Source of the DNA: a virus
DNA length: 43,156 bases
IMG/VR virus record: IMGVR_UViG_3300047496_000036
Span: 1-43,156 of that record
Reading direction: 5' to 3' (one strand)
The notes below the pieces were generated by a model that was not told where the DNA came from, searched no databases, and saw only the letters and a program-made list of their open reading frames with translations. Numbering within the stretch: the stretch's first letter is position 1; each line of letters opens with the position of its first letter. This document shows, in pieces, positions 38,581 to 43,156 of this stretch. The translations under genes and the position numbers were made by a program.

Positions 38581-38723
38581 GATATTTCATAGATTACCAA
38601 CCACGCAGAGTTTATAATGCTTCGGTGGTACTTTGGAGAACAGCTTGGTTTCTAGTAATGGTGCTGTGTTCAGTGTTTATCGGGCTGGCTTTGTTTAGAC
38701 CCGATATATTAATACTCCCTTAA
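38577..38723 (+). CDS. Small membrane protein (48 aa)
   Basis: ATG 38577 overlaps the previous TGA. Product has an N-terminal polar segment (RYFIDYQPRRVYN) and a membrane helix (TAWFLVMVLCSVFIGLALF). It ends within a rho-independent terminator. The paired tiny membrane proteins may act together; role unknown. Confidence 0.55.
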   Translation: MRYFIDYQPRRVYNASVVLWRTAWFLVMVLCSVFIGLALFRPDILILP

Positions 38724-38738
38724 TTGGGAGTATTTTTA
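38711..38738 (+). terminator. Rho-independent terminator
   Basis: AATACTCCC (38711-38719) pairs with GGGAGTATT (38726-38734) followed by TTTATT. It overlaps the stop of the membrane-protein gene and ends the transcript of the small early genes. Confidence 0.7.
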
Positions 38739-38811
38739 TTATAAAGAGAAACCCCACGTCTTAGGTGGGGGCTTGACTGTATTCTCTTGACAATGATTTG
38801 GACACCACGTC

Positions 38812-38840
38812 TTGACTTCATTTAAACAAAAGCCTACTAT
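38812..38840 (+). promoter_or_regulatory. Sigma70-type promoter for a small RNA
   Basis: TTGACT 38812-38817, 17-base spacer, TACTAT 38835-38840; transcription should start near 38847, at the base of a stem-rich region with no clear gene. Two copies of TTGACTGTATTCTC flank it at 38773-38786 and 38853-38866. Confidence 0.5.
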
Positions 38841-38846
38841 TTAGTC

Positions 38847-39013
38847 AATACATTGACTGTATTCTCGGAGGATATCACTAGCTGGTAAAGAGTCACCGAG
38901 TTAACAATCTCTTGGAGCTAGCGACTGACCCCTCAGCACACTGTCGGCATGAGAAGGCGGGCTTGAGTGATACCAAGCACAAGACTGTATCACAGGACAC
39001 GTTAGCCCTTCTC
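38847..39013 (+). ncRNA. Predicted stem-rich small RNA
   Basis: AATACA/TGTATT closes TTGAC near 38847-38863; CTAGCT 38878-38883 pairs with AGCTAG 38916-38921; AAGAG 38888-38892 with CTCTT 38909-38913; CTGA/TCAG near 38925-38936; GAGAAGG 38951-38957 with CCTTCTC 39007-39013; GTGATAC 38967-38973 with GTATCAC 38987-38993. A weak 85-codon frame (38912-39169) overlaps but lacks coding character. Its own promoter lies just upstream. Function unknown; no terminator is clear. Confidence 0.5.
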
Positions 39014-39165
39014 ATGATGATAGGAGCTAGGAAAAGGAAGCCTCGAGGGCTACTGAACAAAATACGAACAAGCTACCTACCGAACAACAACCAAAGAATA
39101 ATCAAGATAACGATTATTCCACCTAAGCCAATCATCTATTATGAATACAGTTCCAAAGATAGACA

Positions 39166-39372
39166 TTAAACTATTCGGGCAGGCCAAGCAGGATCAGCAA
39201 AGAAGTACCATAGTCCAGCTAGGATACCTAAAACAGAACCGTACTTAGTTAGCCAATTACCTATAGTGACAGCGACCTGAACAGTTAGATCATTTAATAG
39301 TGTTCCTACTAAATAACAACCTAGTGTAACTACAACAGCCACAACGACTGCTAATACTAATCTTGAAAGCAT
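39166..39372 (-). CDS. Small two-helix membrane protein (68 aa)
   Basis: ATG 39372 follows AAGGAG. Hydrophobic segments at residues 3-23 (SRLVLAVVVAVVVTLGCYLV) and about 45-58 (GSVLGILAGLWYFFAD) suggest a two-pass or holin-like protein. It is on the opposite strand from the surrounding early genes. A holin role is possible but it is far from the endolysin. Confidence 0.6.
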   Translation of the reverse strand: MLSRLVLAVVVAVVVTLGCYLVGTLLNDLTVQVAVTIGNWLTKYGSVLGILAGLWYFFADPAWPARIV

Positions 39373-39506
39373 TTTTGCTTCTCCTTATTTATGATCTCAG
39401 TATAGCTTAACTAAAACTTAATTCTGTAATATTTCCGACTATTAATCTACTTGTATTTAAGGAACAAAGGTATAAGATTAGAGTAGAGTTTTAAGAGGTA
39501 TAACAG

Positions 39507-39704
39507 ATGAAAGCACAACCAACAAAGTACGACTGGAAAACACTACTTGAAAGGATAGAAGTAGGTAAGAATGTTTCTCTTCCATTAGAGCAACGTGCCA
39601 ACGCGGCTAAAGCTATTCAGCGCTTAAGAGTAAGTTCTCCGGCTAAGGTTTTTACCACACGTAAAATGGGTCAAGCAGTATTTAAAATAGAAAGGATACG
39701 TTAA
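39507..39704 (+). CDS. Hypothetical basic small protein (65 aa)
   Basis: ATG 39507 follows AAGAGG. Product MKAQPTKYDWKTLLERIEVG, then LPLEQRANAAKAIQRLRVSS and a basic C-terminus; it looks like a small helical DNA-binding protein but no HTH pattern is firm. A possible promoter (TTGTAT, 16 bases, TAAGAT) lies upstream at about 39450-39477. Its stop overlaps the next start. Confidence 0.65.
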   Translation: MKAQPTKYDWKTLLERIEVGKNVSLPLEQRANAAKAIQRLRVSSPAKVFTTRKMGQAVFKIERIR

Positions 39705-39925
39705 TGGACATGGAGTTTATCGTACCGGGAATAACCGCCTTTAAAGAAATGCTAGAGGACAGACAAACTGAACATGAACGTGAAGCTTGGCAGTTAGGAG
39801 ATTATATCCCCTCGACCTATTTGCAGGACGGTGTGAGAAAGATTTATGTGTGGGACGCAGATGTAGAGGTTAGATACACTTACAGCCCTACAGAGGGCCT
39901 AAAACAGCTCAAGGGAGTCTTCTAA
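39704..39925 (+). CDS. Hypothetical protein (73 aa)
   Basis: Start overlaps the previous stop (TAATG); ATG 39710 is also possible. Product EFIVPGITAFKEMLEDRQTE, HEREAWQLGDYIP and a beta-rich C-terminus (RKIYVWDADVEVRYTYSPTE). Not recognised. Confidence 0.65.
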   Translation: MDMEFIVPGITAFKEMLEDRQTEHEREAWQLGDYIPSTYLQDGVRKIYVWDADVEVRYTYSPTEGLKQLKGVF

Positions 39926-39978
39926 TGTGGTCCGAAATAGATGTAGACGGAGAATTAGTCCATGAATATCAAGATTAA
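39925..39978 (+). CDS. Possible 17-residue peptide
   Basis: ATG 39925 overlaps the previous stop (TAATG) and encodes MWSEIDVDGELVHEYQD. Overlaps the next gene start. Tightly coupled, but very short. Confidence 0.3.
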   Translation: MWSEIDVDGELVHEYQD

Positions 39979-40150
39979 ACAGATGATAGATAAAGCGATA
40001 GCTGATGAAGAAGCTTATCAAAGGTGGCAGAGCGATATTATTTTCTCTCGTTTACCTTTGTGGAAGCAGACGGTTTTAGAAGGTGACAGGTTAAGCGATG
40101 GTTCAGACGAGCAAGGCTGGGACAAAGAACAAGAATGGCCGGAGGATTAA
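39962..40150 (+). CDS. Hypothetical acidic small protein (62 aa)
   Basis: ATG 39962. Product has a helical start (KIKQMIDKAIADEEAYQRWQ), FSRLPLWKQTVLEGD and an acidic C-terminus (EQGWDKEQEWPED). Directly abuts the gene at 40151. Function unknown. Confidence 0.6.
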   Translation: MNIKIKQMIDKAIADEEAYQRWQSDIIFSRLPLWKQTVLEGDRLSDGSDEQGWDKEQEWPED

Positions 40151-40405
40151 GTGACCGCTAATCCGTACAAGCAAACTACTAAGCATAAAATTATAGGCTA
40201 TCTTAGGAGAAATGGTTGGACACCTATCTACAAACTAGAAGCAGAAGCACCGAATTGGTATACGACTGCTGGCACGGTAGGCAGGAGAGCCAGAGAGCTA
40301 GCCGAAGACGGTACGCTGGATCGCAGAGTGGGCAAGGTGGTTGAATACAGGTTAAAAGAAGTAAGTTATCAAGAATCAAGGAGTGAAATTTATGGCAGAG
40401 TATAA
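40151..40405 (+). CDS. Winged-helix-like small protein (84 aa)
   Basis: GTG 40151 directly follows the previous stop. KHKIIGYLRRNGWTPIYKLE, TTAGTVGRRARELAEDGTLD, RRVGKVVEYRL fits a helix-turn-helix with a basic wing, typical of small DNA-binding winged-helix proteins that read replication or promoter sites. Its C-terminus overlaps the next gene by 14 bases. Possible phage regulator. Confidence 0.6.
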   Translation: MTANPYKQTTKHKIIGYLRRNGWTPIYKLEAEAPNWYTTAGTVGRRARELAEDGTLDRRVGKVVEYRLKEVSYQESRSEIYGRV

Positions 40406-40979
40406 AATAGCAATGATTGATGAAGATGAGCCTCGCAAGTGGGATGGTCCACACGGAACAGTTTGGTATATCACAGTAGGTCTAGAAGGACATCCCAAGC
40501 CTGTAAGTATAGGTAAGAAGTCCCCAGACGCTCTTAAAGTAGGAGATATTGTTTATGGCACTATTCAACCTACGGACTATCTAACTGATAAATGGAAGGC
40601 AGACCCTAAGCCACAGACTGGAAGTACTCCTCAAGGCACACAGAGAGCCTCAGAAGCTTTTTTAAAGGACATGAGCAATACTCCCATCCTGATGTATAAC
40701 GGCTCTCTACATTACGCTAAAGAACTAGGATTGAATCTAATCACAGACGCTAACGATCTTAGAGTGTACTTAGAGTATGTCCAGAACATTACCAATGAGA
40801 TGTTAGCTATGGTAGATAACGTAAGAAACGGTGGTTCACAAGAAGGTAGCCCACCTGCCTCTCAAGTGACGCAAGTTCCTCGTGGGGAAGCCACCACCTC
40901 ATTAAAAGATAACTGGGCGCAAATCCAATCCGATAAAGCAGTAAGTTACGACGATCCACCGGAGAACGAAAATGGATAA
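40392..40979 (+). CDS. Possible OB-fold/ssDNA-binding-like protein (195 aa)
   Basis: ATG 40392 is chosen because AAGGAG lies eight bases upstream; a GTG at 40383 is weaker. The N-terminal 80 residues have strands HGTVWYITVGLEGHPKPVSI and LKVGDIVYGTIQPTD that resemble an OB-fold barrel. The middle is helical, and the end is a disordered acidic tail (DDPPENENG), like single-stranded DNA-binding proteins. The fit is suggestive only. It would suit a DNA-replication accessory role in a phage that lacks its own polymerase. Confidence 0.4.
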   Translation: MAEYKIAMIDEDEPRKWDGPHGTVWYITVGLEGHPKPVSIGKKSPDALKVGDIVYGTIQPTDYLTDKWKADPKPQTGSTPQGTQRASEAFLKDMSNTPILMYNGSLHYAKELGLNLITDANDLRVYLEYVQNITNEMLAMVDNVRNGGSQEGSPPASQVTQVPRGEATTSLKDNWAQIQSDKAVSYDDPPENENG

Positions 40980-41037
40980 ATGCCCCCTATGCGGAAAAGA
41001 ATGGACTGCTAATTGTAATAATGGTGGATGTAACTAA
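40972..41037 (+). CDS. Tiny zinc-ribbon-like protein (21 aa)
   Basis: ATG 40972 overlaps the previous gene. MDKCPLCGKEW and CNNGGC give two Cys knuckles (Cys4, Cys7, Cys15, Cys20), a likely single zinc site. Too short to classify. Confidence 0.4.
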   Translation: MDKCPLCGKEWTANCNNGGCN

Positions 41038-41072
41038 ATGCTATACAAACAAACTATAAGGGGGCGGAAATA

Positions 41073-41681
41073 GTGAGCGACATATTAAATATTGACGGTA
41101 GTTTTGGTGTCGGGAATGAATATAGCGAAGAAGAATACAGTAAAGGTTATCGTGAGGGCTTAAAGACTACCCCACCCCTACCAGATAAAGAATTAGAAGC
41201 CGACATATCGGACATCATAGAGTCTAGGCAGTTACCCAAGGGCGCTATCTCGACTAGAGATATGAGGGGCGACCACAATCTATCATCTACCGAGCTAGGC
41301 TTAAAAGTAAGCCTGATACTTCAACGAATAAACGCCAATTACATTCCAAAGAGCCACCTAGAACCGTTACTGGAAGAAGAGGCGGTAACAGTCGTTGAAG
41401 ATTGTGATAATTGCGGAGAAGCTGGCTATGGAAAGATTTGGTTTGGGCGTGGGGCGGAGACTGGCGATAGCTGGGGCGACAGGTATGTACCGCTTGGAGA
41501 AGCTACTTTATGCGAAGATTGCTTTAAAGAGTACCGAATAGGTCGAGAATACTGTGGACAAGAGGTTTGGAAAGTATCATCAGACCGAGCCGAAGCTAGG
41601 CTTTCGCACATAACCTCGCCAAATGAAAAAGCTATCGGCAGAAACGCATTAAAGCAGGAGATACGAAAGGAATTGTTATGA
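41073..41681 (+). CDS. Zinc-ribbon-containing hypothetical protein (202 aa)
   Basis: GTG 41073 follows AAGGGGGCGG. The N-terminal half is acidic and helical; the C-terminal half has CDNCGEAGYGKIWFG and LCEDCFKEYR, a four-Cys zinc ribbon. It sits in the middle of the small early operon and overlaps the next start by four bases. Resembles small phage proteins of unknown function; a nucleic-acid or protein-binding role is likely. An eleven-codon ORF (41038-41073) precedes it. Confidence 0.65.
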   Translation: MSDILNIDGSFGVGNEYSEEEYSKGYREGLKTTPPLPDKELEADISDIIESRQLPKGAISTRDMRGDHNLSSTELGLKVSLILQRINANYIPKSHLEPLLEEEAVTVVEDCDNCGEAGYGKIWFGRGAETGDSWGDRYVPLGEATLCEDCFKEYRIGREYCGQEVWKVSSDRAEARLSHITSPNEKAIGRNALKQEIRKELL

Positions 41682-42079
41682 GTAATTTAACTGAACACGC
41701 AAAACAAGAATTAGTAATGGCCGGAGTGTTTGACAAGGACTCGGACTACAACGGCATGATTGGCGAGGCTGTTATGGAATTAGTCGAAGTCTTTGCTAAA
41801 CAGGGTCATAGTGGCTTCTCCGCCAGCCTAACGCTAGAACTGTTTAATAAGGTGGCGAACTTCAAGAACATTCTGCCTATCGGTAAAACCAAAGCCGAGT
41901 GGATGAACGTCAGCGATATGTCCAACGAAAAGTTATGGCAGAACAAACGCCGAGGCTCAACATTCTCACGGGACGGCGGTAAGACTTGGTATGACATCGA
42001 CGACCCCAAACTAAATAGCGGCGACACTTGGGTTAAAGAGCCAGCCCCTAACCTTTTAGATAAGGGTGAGGGGGCGTGA
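41678..42079 (+). CDS. Hypothetical protein (133 aa)
   Basis: ATG 41678 overlaps the previous stop (ATGA). The product begins LTEHAKQELVMAGVFDKDSD, then MELVEVFAKQGHSGFSASLT and EWMNVSDMSNEKLWQNKRRG with an Asp/Lys-rich end. EHAKQELxxAGxxD-like proteins are common in phages of actinobacteria and related hosts, but the function is not known. Confidence 0.65.
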   Translation: MSNLTEHAKQELVMAGVFDKDSDYNGMIGEAVMELVEVFAKQGHSGFSASLTLELFNKVANFKNILPIGKTKAEWMNVSDMSNEKLWQNKRRGSTFSRDGGKTWYDIDDPKLNSGDTWVKEPAPNLLDKGEGA

Positions 42080-42267
42080 TGAACCAAGCTGAGTTTATGA
42101 AATTACCCCTTGAAAGTCGCAAGAAGATTGAATTAGCCATACTCGATTTAGACAAGGCTGTAAAAGCTCACCACGGAATATCAATGCTTAAAAAGAAACC
42201 CAAGCTTAAATCCGCCCATCCAGCCGACCTTTTAGATACAAGGGAGGCGTCCGATGGCAAAAGTTAA
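42076..42267 (+). CDS. Hypothetical small protein (63 aa)
   Basis: Start overlaps the previous stop; ATG 42076 or 42079. Product NQAEFMKLPLESRKKIELAI, then a basic KKKPKLKSAHPADLLD segment. Overlaps the next gene by 14 bases. No family recognised. Confidence 0.6.
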   Translation: MMNQAEFMKLPLESRKKIELAILDLDKAVKAHHGISMLKKKPKLKSAHPADLLDTREASDGKS

Positions 42268-42517
42268 TAAACCTAATCAAAAGTCAGGTGTTAATAATCC
42301 AGAGAGCCTAGAGTATAGTCAGTGGCCGGAAAAGGGCGTTGCCACAGCTAAGTCAATCGAATGGGAGAATGGCGAGGGTATAGATATTTTCTTAGGTAAC
42401 ACGCATATCGAACTGTCCCACCAAGAATATGATGCTCTTGTGGCCGCTGAACAACTCCGCCAAGTAAATTACATGTTAAAGGATGAACACGTCAGATGGA
42501 TATGGCGTTCTTTGTGA
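42254..42517 (+). CDS. Hypothetical small protein (87 aa)
   Basis: ATG 42254 follows AAGGGAGG. The product has GVATAKSIEWENGEGIDIFL, LGNTHIELSHQEYDALVAAE and ends VRWIWRSL. Small alpha/beta composition, not recognised. Overlaps a tiny membrane-peptide gene. Confidence 0.65.
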   Translation: MAKVNKPNQKSGVNNPESLEYSQWPEKGVATAKSIEWENGEGIDIFLGNTHIELSHQEYDALVAAEQLRQVNYMLKDEHVRWIWRSL

Positions 42518-42582
42518 CCATGTTCGGCATGATTAGCTTAATTGCCCTAGCCTGTATCGTAACTATCGGAGGTTACAAGTAA
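42496..42582 (+). CDS. Tiny membrane protein (28 aa)
   Basis: ATG 42496 lies in another frame inside the end of the previous gene. Product begins MDMAFFVTMFGMISLIALAC and ends IVTIGGYK, one membrane helix. Its stop overlaps the next ATG (TAATG). Coupling supports it. Confidence 0.45.
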   Translation: MDMAFFVTMFGMISLIALACIVTIGGYK

Positions 42583-42845
42583 TGCCTCAATCAATACCTA
42601 ACCTATCGGAAGAGTGGTCAAAAATATTTGTTGAGTATGGACAGAAAGTGGCCGCCGCCCAAGAAAACTACGCCCTTACAGACGACGAAGAAGCAACACT
42701 GGAAGACTTAAGAGATTATCTGAAAACAGCCAAAGCTCAACTAGTAAAGAGTTTGGAGGGGGCCGGAGATTTACATATAGACCCGATTGACGATAAGTTT
42801 AGTTCTTTAGAAATACCCCTAGAGGTTATAAGAGAGATATTATGA
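42582..42845 (+). CDS. Hypothetical helical protein (87 aa)
   Basis: Start overlaps the tiny membrane gene stop; CGGAGG lies upstream. Product MPQSIPNLSEEWSKIFVEYG, then a coiled segment (DEEATLEDLRDYLKTAKAQL). Followed by a gene that also starts SQSIPE. Possibly tandem paralogues; no function known. Confidence 0.65.
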   Translation: MPQSIPNLSEEWSKIFVEYGQKVAAAQENYALTDDEEATLEDLRDYLKTAKAQLVKSLEGAGDLHIDPIDDKFSSLEIPLEVIREIL

Positions 42846-43156
42846 GCCAATCAATACCTGAGATAGAAGATTTAGATTTAATACTAGCAAAGTTCGCTCA
42901 AGAGTCAGTTCATGCTGTCCGTCAAGCCATAGAAGATAACTGGACTCGTGAAGAATCTTTACAAATCCAACACTCCAAAATAGTTAATTCCAAAGCCACA
43001 CTATCCCATTTAATCGCTAAAAGAGAAGTAGAGGCAGAACATAAAGGTGCTATAAATGCACTCACTCAACTCAAAGTCGATAGAATCGCACATACACTAT
43101 CAACCGATTCAAGAGAGTGGACTCGTGAGATTGATTTCATTGAAGAACACATTAAG
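42842..43156 (+). CDS. Hypothetical protein, N-terminal 105 codons of a gene crossing the circle join
   Basis: ATG at 42842 overlaps the TGA of the previous gene (ATGA), which points to translational coupling. The frame is open to the end of the window and continues from base 100 to a TGA at 124-126, giving a protein of about 113 residues. It is rich in Gln, Glu, Lys and Ile with no membrane segment and looks largely helical. It starts MSQSIPE, much like the preceding gene product (MPQSIPN), so the two may be distant paralogues. No known domain is recognised. Confidence 0.8.
   Translation, partial: MSQSIPEIEDLDLILAKFAQESVHAVRQAIEDNWTREESLQIQHSKIVNSKATLSHLIAKREVEAEHKGAINALTQLKVDRIAHTLSTDSREWTREIDFIEEHIK
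43058..43156. repeat. Terminal 99-bp direct repeat, right copy (circle join)
   Basis: Exact copy of bases 1-99. Joining base 43156 to base 100 keeps the gene that starts at 42842 open to its stop at 126. Confidence 0.95.

Noticed and set aside
38752-38770. CCCCAC/GTGGGG hairpin as a second terminator
   Set aside because: No U-run follows; it may be part of a control region, while the terminator just upstream is sufficient.
38912-39169. 85-residue ORF
   Set aside because: It runs through predicted RNA stems, has no ribosome site and an unusual residue make-up; treated as chance.
1-43156. Alternative genetic code or stop-codon reassignment
   Set aside because: TAA, TAG and TGA all end genes with coupled downstream starts; large conserved genes have no internal stops.

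Overview
The window looks like the complete genome of a short-tailed (podovirus-like) tailed bacteriophage of about 43,057 bp. The first 99 bases are repeated exactly as the last 99 bases, and one gene reads in frame through the join, so this is a circular map written with a 99-base overlap. All genes read with the standard bacterial code (TAA, TAG and TGA are all used as stops). No integrase, repressor, tail tape measure, sheath, DNA polymerase, helicase or primase is recognisable. The phage is therefore probably lytic and probably relies on the host replisome. The host cannot be named. A GH25 muramidase and a secreted lysozyme-like protein fit a Gram-positive-type or candidate-phyla (for example Saccharibacteria-like) envelope, but that is inference.

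Layout. (1) A plus-strand early region runs from about 36,941 through the circle join to about 2,350. It holds some 30 mostly tiny genes, many overlapping as ATGA or TAATG, several with zinc-ribbon or single-membrane-helix character, plus a NinG-like HNH protein and a secreted lysozyme-like protein. (2) A plus-strand operon at 2,575-7,706 has eight overlapping genes: five or six glycosyltransferases of different folds, a SAM methyltransferase and a small zinc-ribbon protein. (3) A minus-strand block at 7,692-10,045 holds a GH25 endolysin with a membrane-anchor tail, a small acidic protein, an HNH endonuclease and a structural protein, behind a good promoter. (4) A plus-strand block at 10,132-16,404 holds a second methyltransferase/glycosyltransferase pair, then beta-rich surface proteins and two long proteins with repeated SDTTTTSE motifs. 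(5) A long minus-strand late region at 16,401-36,896 runs from terminase (small subunit, HNH, large subunit) through a P22-like portal, a scaffold, an N4-gp56-like major capsid protein, internal/ejection proteins, tail proteins and a C1q-like fibre to small membrane proteins probably used in lysis.

Most notable. The major capsid gene is interrupted by a group I intron of about 637 nt carrying a LAGLIDADG homing endonuclease. P1 with its U.G pair, P7, P8 and P9 can be read directly, and splicing restores a 296-residue capsid protein. The genome also has several apparently structured non-coding RNAs. At 205-637 there is a composite locus: a long two-stem RNA, then a tRNA-like element whose anticodon arm is abnormal, flanked by two related hairpins that share helices and internal loop. 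At 38,322-38,459 there is a compact multi-stem RNA. At 38,847-39,013 there is a stem-rich RNA with its own sigma70-type promoter. The many glycosyltransferases beside Ser/Thr-rich repeat proteins suggest that the phage may glycosylate its own surface fibres.
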